The position numbers and the translations under genes are program-made. A DNA stretch of 64,000 nt. Source: Brachynemurus nebulosus (taxonomy: Eukaryota; Arthropoda; Insecta; Neuroptera; Myrmeleontidae). The stretch is from positions 3,219,501 through 3,283,500 of the forward strand of contig JAPWDM010000016.1 in the NCBI GenBank assembly GCA_035578155.1, read 5' to 3'. The notes under the pieces were generated by a model. That model did not search any database. It was given only the letters and a program-made list of their open reading frames with translations, and was not told where the DNA came from. Shown here in pieces: positions 43,739-55,300 of this stretch (position 1 is the first letter of the stretch; each line of letters begins with the position of its first letter).

Positions 43739-46533
43739 TACGGCCCGACCAAGTTTGGACTTGAAATTCGTGAAGCGAATTTCGAGTTCAAACTGAAAAA
43801 AGAGAAAAAGAGAAAAAAAATTACCAATTAGCCAACTGCATACCGTACATTACATAAATATCAATCAGTACCGGGTTACTGAGAGAACAGAAAATGTTTT
43901 TACAAATAATGTATGTTTTGACAAATAAATTCTATAAGTAATTACTTATTAAGTATTATATAGTGAAATTGTACAAAATATGTTAATGCATTAATCATGC
44001 AATGTAAGTTAATAACTCTGAAATAGTAAATGTACTTGGCAAATGTTACCTATTCCAAATTAACAAAATAAAAAAAAATAAATAAGATCAAAATGTTTGT
44101 TTAGTGTTTTGAGGCTACGTACCTCTATCATTATAACTAATACTTAGTTTTCTTATCATAATATTAATAATACGTAGTTTATATTTTAGCAGATATAAGT
44201 TAGGATTTACTGAAATTTAATTTGTTAAATTTCAATTTTATTTAAAGTCATATCATGGTATTTTAAATGGAAAACATCCTTTTAGGTAAAATTTATTTAA
44301 ATTTAATCGGTCAAGTTTCAAAATTAATTAAAATCATATCATGGTATTGAGTTCAATTTTTAAATGGAAAACATCTCTTTAAGTAAAAATTATTTGCGTT
44401 ATTCAAGTTGGCAGTAAATTTGATATATTTGTTTGCTTGTCAGTGTCGACTTCTGTTTTCGTACACGCCATCAAAAGGAAAAGTACTTTATTTCCATGCT
44501 AACCTTAAGTAATGCATTTACTATGCATCCAACGTTCATAAAAGTATTTATCTAATTAATGTTACGTTATTTTTTGGTAGTGCTAGACAGTGTTCAACCA
44601 GGGCTAAATATAATAAAATATAATACTTGAAAGGATTAAGTTCATAGAGGAACCGACACATTCCACCATACAAATCGGTAAATGAAATTTAAATTATAGC
44701 GAACCGCAAAATTATTCGTTTATTAAGAATTACTTACTTATATGTAATTCAAATTCACACGTATACACTTTTGTCGTGAATCCCCGCTTTAAGGAAACAG
44801 ACCACTATAAAAAAAAAACTCCACCTTCTTTAAACTTTAAACCATGGTTGCTTAATATTATCAAAATATCATCAATTGGTTCCCCTAGAAAGTTTCCTTT
44901 CAGTTACGTAAATGATTTAATTTTTACTTGTAAAAAATAATATTCTGGTTGAAGCCTGTAGTACAACTAATTCGATTTTATACAATAGTAAGAAAACGTT
45001 GTGTTTGTTTTTTTTTTGTATATCATAAAATTTTTCTTGATAAACTTTAGAAATACATAATTATCTTTCTTTTCTCTTTTTATGAGTGCAAACATTAAAA
45101 TTTTTAACAAGTTCAAATTCAGTATTCAGTTAATAGGTCAGTATTATTCGTGTATTAACAAATTCATATGATTTTTTAGTAATTAAAACTTATACGATGC
45201 CAATGTTACTCAAAGGGATGATCGACACGAGCAATGAACTAGTATTTAAATATTATGAGGTTGGTAGCTGTGTTTGTTTCCCAATCAACGCTAAGTATTT
45301 GTTTTTAACTCAACAACATGTCAAGCGTGTGATTTAGAATTTGTAAGTATTTATTATCGTTAATTACGAATATATAGTTTTTAGTTAACTTTCATGTGTT
45401 TTTAAAAAATTATTTCTTATAATTCTTGTACTTATAAATATTAACTATTTACCAAAAATAATCATCAGTCTGTTATAGTCACATAAACATTTAAAACTTT
45501 ATTCATGACATAACCAAAATGTAAATGTCATCAAATGTTTACATTTTCGCAAATGGAATATAATTTAAGCCCTTAGGTGTTAAGGTTTAAATATAAAAGA
45601 ATATTCAAATATATATATGTATCTTTTGAGAACGTGTTACGTTATAATTTTCGGTATTGAAAATTGTTGTATAAACGAACTACGTTACTAGTTTTAACAA
45701 AATTTTTACTATTTAACTTAAATTTTGTTGCTTTTGTTTTTTAGATGTGGTCAGAAGAGTGTATTGACTCAACTAAACAAAAAAAAAAATAAAAAAGACT
45801 AAAATAAATGAGAATTTAATACCATGGCCTCCAGGGAGTCACCATGATACCACCATTGCCTAAGTGGTGGGATTTTGAAACTATGTTTTAAAGGGTTTTC
45901 TCCCTAATTGCATTGCTAAGGCCGAGACGATAATTTTGAAAACAGGATCGGAGCCAAAACGAAAATTTTGAGAACATACGTTCTTAGCGAGTAAAAAACC
46001 AAACGGATTGCACGAGTATGTTATTAATACATACTGGTGTCTAACGTATAATTTAAAATCCTACCGGCGTGGGCACCTCAAGTGCAATACTTGAAGCTGG
46101 ATACCTCAACCACGCCAATTGACACCGACGGGGAAAGGAAAATTTTATCCCTTAGCGTACTTGGTATCAATTAAAGTATGAATTTATAAATCTAACCGAT
46201 AATTGCAACGACGACAAGGAAATAGGATTTATTATTAAATGTGATGATTATTTTTTGTAGATTTAAAATGTCAACTGGCAAAAACGGTACCGACGAATTC
46301 AAAATAAAACATAAAACTCTTTCAAAGAAGATTATAAGCAAAAAAACGTCACATATCTCATTAAATGCATAAAATTAGAATAAATTCGAATACAGATATT
46401 AGTAAATTAAGTAAATTTAGTATTGTTTACAAAATACTAACTTTATATGAATGATCAATCAAAATTATGCATAAAATATTCAATATGTAATTTAATTCAT
46501 TTTTAATAATATTCAATAAAACAGTAATATTCA
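43739..46533. other. Interior of element A without genes
   Basis: 2.8 kb of AT-rich sequence with no protease, RT, RNase H or integrase motif on either strand. A hairpin (AAATTCGTGAAGCGAATTT) lies just inside the left LTR at about 43764. No clear polypurine tract. Confidence 0.6.
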
Positions 46534-47856
46534 CTAACCCAAATGACAAATAATTCGAATAATGTTGAAGTAACTTTTGGAATTTAATCGATCACCAATT
46601 AAAATAAACAAAATTGCAATTCTTATAAATTTCGATATTGAAATTTCGAAAAATTGAAAATCAATAAGGCTAACGCTAGAAAATGCCCTTGATTCTCGAA
46701 AAGGAAATATTTTTATCTTTGGCGGTCCAGAAATATCGCTATTAGCAGAAAACTTACTAACTGTACGGGGCCTATTATGAATGAAGCTACTAAAATCATT
46801 GTCGGATGTGTTATTGAATGTTTGAAAATTTTTAATTTTGATTTTAAAACTAAAGTTATAAATTTTATTGGGAATTTCGTAAATTACAAGATATTGCTTT
46901 AACAATATGTGTGCTTGACTTTTATGAACATCGAAAGTATGATCTATATCTCGAATAAATTGTTCAAAGTTATTTGTAATCGATAATGAATTTTTTGATT
47001 TTGACTGTTGAGTAGTTTTATTTCTAATATTACATAAACATTTGTCATTTAGAATGTCAACATTATTGGTAACTATTGCAAATTGATCAATTTTATCATT
47101 TACATTTGATGGGTTGCTGTCGTTAATATCAGAATCGATTATGTGAATGTGTCCATCACCAATATTATTCGAAATATCAATATCATTTGTATCTATTGTA
47201 AATTGATCAATTTTCTTACTTTTATTTGATGGGTTGCTGTTATTAATTTCACAATCGATTTTGTATATATGCCCATCACTAATATTGACAAAAGGTGAAT
47301 GATTTAAATTTTGTCCGTTAAAATTTTGTGTTTCAAAATTGATCAATTCTGCAACATTCTCGGAATTTTCAACAATGTTTGATTTGGTATTTTTGTGATA
47401 TTGTGAACTATTAAAATCGGTAATATTTAATTTTTTATTTAAATCAAGTTTGCTAGTACTAATTTTATCGTTAAAATTTTTGCCTAATTGATCAATTTTG
47501 TCAGAAAGTTTATTAAATATACCATCCATTTTACTACTGAGTTCTTTGTTTTGATTACTGAGTTCTTTGTTTTGAGCAGTTAACGATTGATTCATAGATT
47601 TAAGTATTTCTAATAAATTATTTAAATTAAAACTGTCTTTACTGTCTGAAATATCACTATTTATACCTGACGAAGTATTTTCACTGGATTCAGCACGTTG
47701 TTGTTCTTCTAATGCATCTTCTTGAACAGCATCTTGAACAGCGTCACCTCCAGGTGGTGCACCAGGTGTTTTTTCCGTACTTCTAGGTGTTGAAACAGCG
47801 AAAAGTTCTCCACTTATAAATGAATATGATGGTATTTCACTAGTTGAGTCCTCCAT
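46534..47856 (-). CDS. Gag-like coiled-coil protein of element A
   Basis: About 440 residues from ATG 47854-47856 (the frame is open nine codons further upstream). The N-terminus is acidic and Pro/Ser-rich. A heptad region with repeated KELSNQNKELS and LSDKIDQLGKNFNDKI lies at about 100-140. The middle has two copies of a GDGHIHIIDSDINDSNPSN-like unit. The C-terminal 100 residues are basic and hydrophobic. No zinc knuckle, protease or RT follows. A Gag role is inferred only from its place inside the LTRs. Confidence 0.5.
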   Translation of the reverse strand: MEDSTSEIPSYSFISGELFAVSTPRSTEKTPGAPPGGDAVQDAVQEDALEEQQRAESSENTSSGINSDISDSKDSFNLNNLLEILKSMNQSLTAQNKELSNQNKELSSKMDGIFNKLSDKIDQLGKNFNDKISTSKLDLNKKLNITDFNSSQYHKNTKSNIVENSENVAELINFETQNFNGQNLNHSPFVNISDGHIYKIDCEINNSNPSNKSKKIDQFTIDTNDIDISNNIGDGHIHIIDSDINDSNPSNVNDKIDQFAIVTNNVDILNDKCLCNIRNKTTQQSKSKNSLSITNNFEQFIRDIDHTFDVHKSQAHILLKQYLVIYEIPNKIYNFSFKIKIKNFQTFNNTSDNDFSSFIHNRPRTVSKFSANSDISGPPKIKIFPFRESRAFSSVSLIDFQFFEISISKFIRIAILFILIGDRLNSKSYFNIIRIICHLG

Positions 47857-48118
47857 GACGTGGAAACAGAAGTAAATACGCAAAACAAAACCAGACGTTA
47901 ACTGTTCATGGAGATTACCAGCACCAGTAGATCATACCAAGCGTTTGATGGTTGGGAGATTCACCAGAGAGCGTACCATGCGTTTGTCGATCGCTCAAAT
48001 CACCACGAAGTCATCAAATTGCACTAGAACGTACCATGTGAATTTTGTTCGTGCAAAACACCAGGAAATAGTTGCGTTGCACCAGAAGACGAAACACTAA
48101 GCCCCAAGGGTTACCATA

Positions 48119-48337
48119 TGCAACGGATGTGGCTGTCCGTGCTTGATATTTCTCTGTTGTATGTCCCTTTAACACGTGTTTAATTGTTGGATTCTTCCAA
48201 ATCGTGGATTCTTATCAGTTCGTCAAATGGCACAAATACGCATTGATCAATTTAAAATCGATAATTTATTTTCATATTGTTTGTCGAGTACATAATGCTT
48301 TTCACAAATTAACAAAAGTAGTTTTAACTTAAAATAA
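48119..48337 (-). repeat. LTR of element A, right copy, first part
   Basis: 219 bp identical or nearly so to the start of 42991-43738, cut by element B at 48338. With 56593-57121 it sums to exactly 748 bp. Confidence 0.85.
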
Positions 48338-48494
48338 TGTTATGTCTTTGTTAATTAAATTAAGAAAACAAGTTGATTCCTTGAATGATGTTTATTGACT
48401 GACTGCTATATACAAATTCACATAAGTCGTGCTTACATAATTATATCATATATACACTTACAAGTAGAGGGCAGTAATGACAATACTTGTGACA
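48338..48494 (-). repeat. 3' LTR of element B
   Basis: 157 bp, starts TGTTATGTCTTTG and ends ACTTGTGACA on the plus strand; identical by eye to 56431-56587. Confidence 0.92.
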
Positions 48495-48505
48495 TCTCCC
48501 TCTTT
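48495..48505 (-). promoter_or_regulatory. Polypurine tract of element B
   Basis: AAAGAGGGAGA on the minus strand, immediately upstream of the 3' LTR; primes plus-strand DNA synthesis in LTR elements. Confidence 0.8.
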
Positions 48506-48600
48506 ACAAATTTTAAAATTAATATTTTTATTCAGTTCAAAACTCAGGTACATAATTCATAATTCAAACATTCATTTTTTTATATAATTAATTATTAGAT

Positions 48601-49166
48601 TGTTACGAACCGGTGTTTTGGTTATTATTATAGTAAAATATTTTGTTTATTATTGTATTAATAATAAACAGTAATGAAATACATATTTATGTAATATTAA
48701 TAAATAATAACAAACACATTATATTGACAAGCACCGATTTATATGCAAAATCGCTGACCACAGCTAATATGTATAAGCAGGTCAGCACATAGGTATAAAT
48801 GGACAGCTGTTTGTCAGTACAATCATCAGACGATTGGCATTAGCTGGTCGGATGATCCAATGGTCTTACGATCATTGTAAATCACCAAACCATTCCGGGG
48901 TTACGCTATGTGGTAAGCTCTTTCTAAATATACATATTATGTATAATTCGGGGAATACAATATATCATAGGCTTAGGTTAAGTTTAGTTGTATAACTCTC
49001 TTTAATAAAACATTTTATACTTTTATAATAAACCTATGGACTATTCTTGTTTTACCCTACCATGCAGCCATCATGGTTCAATCAGAACCAAGAGTTCGGA
49101 CCCATCCGCTCGGGGTCCACGCTATCGCAACTAGGATTCTAGCATTAAGGCCTCCCAAACGTAACA
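48601..49166 (+). repeat. 5' LTR of element C
   Basis: 566 bp with a palindromic start and end (TGTTACG / CGTAACA). Contains AATAAA near 49002. Confidence 0.9.
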
Positions 49167-49167
49167 T

Positions 49168-49185
49168 TGGTGGCAGCGGTGGGAT
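49168..49185 (+). promoter_or_regulatory. Primer-binding site of element C (tRNA-Leu type)
   Basis: TGGTGGCAGCGGTGGGAT is complementary over 18 bases to the 3' end of an animal leucine tRNA (…ATCCCACCGCTGCCA plus CCA, from memory). It lies one base after the LTR, as usual for LTR elements. Confidence 0.75.
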
Positions 49186-50149
49186 GATGGTTCAATGGTA
49201 GGGCTTAAACAAAGGTTAGGTAAACGGGTTTATTTTATTTTTAGGGAATCATTCTTTTCTTAATTATATTATATTTAGGATCATTTGGTATTTCTTTTTA
49301 AATAACATAGGTAAGAATTTTTTTTTTTTTATTCATTATAGGAGTCAGCAAATATTTTTTTTTCAATGTCAAATAAAATGTATGTATAGGCATTCACGCG
49401 ATTAAAAACATATAGAGGTATCAGGTATCATATACGTTTTATCATCTTAACAATTAAAAACATTTAGGAAACTAAACGCGTATTAAATTTATTTATTAAA
49501 AGGGACGGGTTCACTATTTTTTTCTAAGGGGGGTCACTAAAATTAACAAAATAAAGGGGATATAAGGAAACCACAAGCTAACAAGGAAAGGGACAGGAAA
49601 AGGTTCAACAAAGAATCGGGCTCACTACTGTGGAAATGTTCATCAGGGAAATTTCATTTATACGGTAAAAGGGATATTTTATAATATAACTAATAAATAA
49701 CGATCAGGGATAATTAGATAACCGGGTTCATTACCAGTAATATATGGAAAATGGAATAAGTACATAAGGAAACCTCAAAACTAACCGGGGGAAAGACAAG
49801 GAAGGGTTCAACCAATAAAAATCGGGCTTACTACAATAGAAGAAACCATTAGGGGAAATATTGTCGGTCTGGGCAGATAACAAATGGATGGAATGAATAA
49901 CTCCAGGAAAAACCATCGACTCCAGGGACCACCGGGACTACGACCAAAACAGCAGGATCACGATCGTCACCAATTCGGGCAAAATTGCATGGCGATCAGG
50001 AACAATCGGTTGCCCACCGTATCGTTCCGCCCCATAAAGGGTAGTACTATACCCGCCAGATCCAGAGCTAATGTTGTAGCGCTCCGGTACCTCAACGATG
50101 GAACAGTCCGATTGGGACATGCAAAGCCATGGCTCCAAGGTGTCAATTA
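49186..50149 (+). other. Interior of element C, left part
   Basis: No ORF with a recognisable domain. An 88-codon frame at 49884-50150 is proline/arginine-rich; its family is unknown and it may be a remnant of gag. Confidence 0.4.
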
Positions 50150-50640
50150 AAGGAATACAAAAGGAAGAATTCAAGGGAATTCATTTAAAGGAAGAATTCA
50201 AGGGAATTCAAATAAAGGAATACAAAAGGAAGAATTCAAGGGAATTCAATTAAATGGATACAAAAAGAAGAATTCAAGGGAATTCAATTAAAGGAATACA
50301 AAAGGAAGAATTCAAGGGAATTCATTTAAAGGAATACAAAAGGAAGAATTCAAGGGAATTCAAATAAAGGAATACAAAAGGAAGAATTCAAGGGAATTCA
50401 ATTAAAGGGATACAAAAAGAAGAATTCAAGGGAATTCAAATAAAGGAATACAAAAGGAAGAATTCAAGGGAATTCAATTAAAGGAATACAAAAAGAAGAA
50501 TTCAAGGGAATTCATTCAAAGGGATACAAAAAGAAGAATTGAAGGGAATTCAATTAAAGGAATACAAAAAGAAGAATTCAAGGGAATTCATTTAAAATGA
50601 AGAATTCAAGGGCGAATTCGATTCAAGGGGGAATTCTAGG
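50150..50640 (+). repeat. ~38-bp minisatellite inside element C
   Basis: About a dozen units of roughly AAAGGAATACAAAAGGAAGA followed by ATTCAAGGGAATTCAAAT; each has the inverted pair GAATTC..GGGAATTC. Array decays towards 50640. Confidence 0.9.
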
Positions 50641-51567
50641 ACGAATTCCATTGAAAAGGGGACACTCAAGGACGAACTCAAGGATGGACTCACCGGAAAA
50701 ACCACAAAGAGGGATTCCAAGGGAAATATCATCAGAGAGGAATTTTGGAGTATTCAAAGGAAGTTTCTGAAGAAAAATGGGAATAAAAGGAAAAGGCAGA
50801 ACAAGGAAGCCGACTGACAAAAGGGAAATTAAAATTGAAAACGATGGGAATATAAAAACTTTACGGGTATATTTTATTAAGCACCAATCAAGGATATAAA
50901 AATATAATGCAAGGGAGGAAAACTCACAGAATAGGAGTCAAAAGGATTCATCGGGGGAAGGAGACATTTGGACCACAAGGAACAACTGAGAGATGGTTAA
51001 TGGCTGGTGCCGAAGGAAGTTGATACAGAAATAAGCCAGTCCATGGATGGGTATGCCATATAGGCACTACGGATATTGTCTGTCCAGTCACGGGACACGT
51101 TAATACTGGGAATGTATCGGGAGCAAGGCGACCCAAGGACGAACCACCGCAGAAGGAACTTTTCTGGAACGACTAGGATCAACCAATTGGCCACCTGACC
51201 CGGAACTCAGAAGAGGAGGACAAGGTCCCAAAGGAAAGATACATAGACGCGAGGAGAGGCAATACCAAGACGACTCCCGACGGAAAGAAGAGGAGAGAAC
51301 GTTAATGGAGGCGCCGAAGGATGAAACCGTAGAAGCGACCCCTTGCCCGAGTTAGAAGATTGGAATAACGGCTCGAAAAGGAGATAGAAGACTTATTACT
51401 TATTAAACACTTATTACTATGTTTGTATTACCTGTTGATTTCCTTTCAAATGTAACGTTTACCTGGTTTCTTTATTAAGGGGGGATTTTAACAGTTTTAG
51501 GAAGATGCAAAAGGCCACTTTTTTTCCGAAAAGGCTGGTTCCTCAAATGAGTAACCATCTTTTTCGC
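50641..51567 (+). other. Interior of element C, right part
   Basis: Purine-rich sequence with no ORF longer than about 65 codons and no motif. Nothing supports a gene. Confidence 0.5.
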
Positions 51568-51579
51568 AGAAGGGAGTGT

Positions 51580-52145
51580 TGTTACGAACCGGTGTTTTGG
51601 TTATTATTATAGTAAAATATTTTGTTTATTATTGTATTAATAATAAACAGTAATGAAATACATATTTATGTAATATTAATAAATAATAACAAACACATTA
51701 TATTGACAAGCACCGATTTATATGCAAAATCGCTGACCACAGCTAATATGTATAAGCAGGTCAGCACATAGGTATAAATGGACAGCTGTTTGTCAGTACA
51801 ATCATCAGACGATTGGCATTAGCTGGTCGGATGATCCAATGGTCTTACGATCATTGTAAATCACCAAACCATTCCGGGGTTACGCTATGTGGTAAGCTCT
51901 TTCTAAATATACATATTATGTATAATTCGGGGAATACAATATATCATAGGCTTAGGTTAAGTTTAGTTGTATAACTCTCTTTAATAAAACATTTTATACT
52001 TTTATAATAAACCTATGGACTATTCTTGTTTTACCCTACCATGCAGCCATCATGGTTCAATCAGAACCAAGAGTTCGGACCCATCCGCTCGGGGTCCACG
52101 CTATCGCAACTAGGATTCTAGCATTAAGGCCTCCCAAACGTAACA
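51580..52145 (+). repeat. 3' LTR of element C
   Basis: 566 bp, identical by eye to 48601-49166. Confidence 0.9.
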
Positions 52146-52343
52146 AGATTTTGTAAAACATATTTGTGAAATTATATTCTTATTCACACATTTTTTTTTT
52201 TTTTTTTTTTAATATAAAATTAAATATTAGATTCTGTAAAACATTTTTGTGAAATTATATTCTTATTCACATTTTTTGTGGTTAAATACAAATTAAATTA
52301 TAAATTATTCTATCCACAAATTACTGATTATTCTCATGTTAAT

Positions 52344-55300
52344 TTAATTATATGTAAGTCGTTCAGGAGGCTTCACAAGTCGTCCTGACGAAGTAGCCTG
52401 AACAGGATTATATACAAATGTAGAATCATTTGTTGCATTTAATATGCTTTCATTTTCATTTAAATCATTGTCGTCACTCAAAGAAATGTTTTGATCACTA
52501 ATTTGTATATCTTGTACATTATTATTTTCAGCAATTGGAATTTTATGTATAAATTTTCTGTTTCTTACAAGTTCGCTAAAGTTTTCATTTTCAAGTTTGA
52601 CTTTGTAAGATCTAGGATTTTTACATTTTTCTTTAATTATTCCTTTTTCCCAAATTTTACCTCGTTGTATCATAATCTTATCCCCTTTATTCAATGGAAC
52701 AAGATCATTATTTAAAGCTTTTTTGTCATGATAATATTTTTGTCGTTTTTGCCTCATTTTTAATTTTTTAGAAAGTTCTTTTTTTGAATATGTTTTAGGA
52801 TATAATGACTTTTCATTTATTGGTAATATTTCTTTTAATGTTCTGGACATTAAAATTTGAGATGGGGATAATTCAAGATCAACTATCGGAGAATTTCTAT
52901 ACTGTAGTAAAGTTAAATACAAATCTTTATTTTCATCATACGCTTTTCTTAATAATTTTTTAATAGTTTGAACTGATCTTTCTACTAGTCCATTACTTCT
53001 AGCGTATGTTGGTGAAGACATGACATGTTTGAAATTCCACGATTTACTAAATTGTTTAAAATTGAAAGATGAAAATTGTGTTCCACCGTCTGTTATTAGG
53101 ATATCTGGAATTCCATGTCTGCTAAAGATGGACTTTAACTTAGTTATTATGGTGTTACTAGTTAAATTTTCTAATAAAGCTAGCTCTGGATATTTTGACA
53201 TATAGTCTACAACAAGTAAGTACTGACGACCAGCAAGGTCAAATATGTCACATCCTACTTTTTGCCATGGTCGATCAGGTATTGAATGAGGCAATAACGG
53301 CTCTGAACGATTAGAATTTCTAAATTTCAAGCAAGTATCGCAACTTAAAATTGAATCTTCAATGTGTTTACACATGCCCGGCCAATAGAAACATTTTTTT
53401 GCTTTTAAAATAGTTTTTTGTACACCTATATGACTATAGTGAAGTAATTTCAAAATATATTTCTGTAAACTATTTGGAATGATAATTTTATCATCTTTGT
53501 AGAAAATGCCTTTTGCATAAAATATATTATTCCGTAATTTATAAAAAAATTTTATGGAACTAGGTACATTTTTTATATTGGTAGGCCATTCATTTTTAAT
53601 ATAATTTAATATTAGTTTCAAATCTACGTCCCTTTCAGATTCATATTTTATTTTAGACATAATATGTGAGTCAATTTGTGAATCAACTTGAATTGAACAA
53701 ATTTGATATTCAAGATCTTTACCAATCTCTTTATCAAATTCAATTGCAAATTTATCTCTTACGTTTTGACAAGCACGTGACAATGTATCAGCAATAAATA
53801 ATTTTTTTCCTGGTACATACTGTACTGTGATGTCATATCTTTGTAGACGGACCAGCATTCTTTGTAAACGTGCGGGACAGTCTGCTAAAGATTTTTTAAA
53901 TATGCTAATTAATGGTGCGTGATCGGTTTGAACCACAACACTGCGACCAAAAATGTATTGCTCAAATCTTTCACAACCAAAAACAATGGCAAGTAATTCT
54001 TTTTCAATTTGAGCGTAACGCTTCTGAGTTTCTGTTAAAGCTTTTGAAGCGTATGCACAGGGTTGATTTTCTTGTAAGATCACAGCACCTAGTGCACTTT
54101 GGGACGAATCTACTGATAAAATGCAATTTTTGTTTACATTAAAATATTTTAATACAGGCGGATTAGATAATAAATTTTTTATTTTTTTTATAGATTCTTG
54201 ACAAGTCTTATTCCAGTTCCAGGGGGCGTTCTTTTTTAATAAATTACGCAATGGAAAAGTTACCTCAGAATAATTTGGTATAAATTTGTTCAAGTATGTT
54301 GTCATTCCAAGTAGTCTTTCTAGATCTTTACGATTTTTAGGCTCTGGCATGTTTTGTATTGCTTGAACTTTAGACTCATCAACTGATATACCATTTTTGT
54401 CAAATTTGTGACCTAAAAATTTTATTTCATTAGTAAGAAATTTACATTTTTCTTTATTAAATTTGATATTATGTGCTTTTGCCATTTCAAAAACTTTCTT
54501 AAGTCTTTCATTATGCTCAAGTTTTGTTTTTCCATACACAATGAAATCATCAATATAAATTTCAACACCTTCGAGATCAAAGATTTGTTTTAGACGCTTT
54601 TGAAATACTTCAGATGCTGAAGAAATTCCAAAAGGCAATCTTAAAAATCTGTAAACACCAAAAGGTGTATTAAAAGCACATAACATCGAACTTTCGTAAT
54701 CAAGTGGTAATTGCCAAAATCCAGAAAGAGCATCTAAACAGGAAAAATATTCAGCTCCTTGCATTTTGTGAGCAATTTCTTCAAAACTAGGAATTTTATA
54801 TGATTCCTTTTTAATAGCCTTATTTAGATCTCGAGGATCAAGGCAAATACGTATATCATTATTCTTTTTCTTAACTATGACATAAGAATTTAACCATTCA
54901 GTTGGTCCATCAACCTTTTGAATAATTTTTAATTTTTCCAACTCCAAGAGTCTGTTTTTAAATTTTTTATACAAAGGTAGTGGAAGCTTTTTATTTGGTT
55001 TTACAGTTGGTTGGACTGTTTTGTCAATTTCTATATGATATGGATCTTTTAAACATCCTAAACCTTGAAAAACTACAGAATACTGATTTAATAAATTTTC
55101 AAGATCTTTGTCATTAGTATTTTTAACATCTACTGTATCAATTCTTTTTATCATATTTAATGCCTTACAACCATTTAAACCTAAAATTGATGGGCAAGAA
55201 TAATTTTTTAATATATAAAATTCTAAATCTTTTGTTATATTCTTGTATTGGCATTTCAATGTGCAAATACCCCATACATTTATTTTTTCGCCTGATATAG

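Larger units (their letters stand above)
48601..52145 (+). mobile_element. Non-autonomous LTR element C (LARD-like), inserted in B
   Basis: LTRs of 566 bp (48601-49166, 51580-52145), identical by eye, with TGTTACGAACC...CGTAACA ends and a 4-bp AGAT duplication (48597-48600, 52146-52149). A PBS lies at 49168 and a purine-rich tract before the right LTR (AGAAGGGAGTGT, about 51568-51579), so the sense strand is plus. The 2.4-kb interior has no pol motifs, only open frames of up to 88 codons and a minisatellite. It must borrow enzymes from another element. Confidence 0.88.

Noticed and set aside
43433..43831. 60- and 71-codon ORFs, also seen at 56816-57301
   Set aside because: They lie in the two LTR copies of element A and are duplicated with them.
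49731..51194. Minus-strand ORFs inside element C
   Set aside because: Short, repeat-derived, opposite to the PBS-defined sense strand, no domain.
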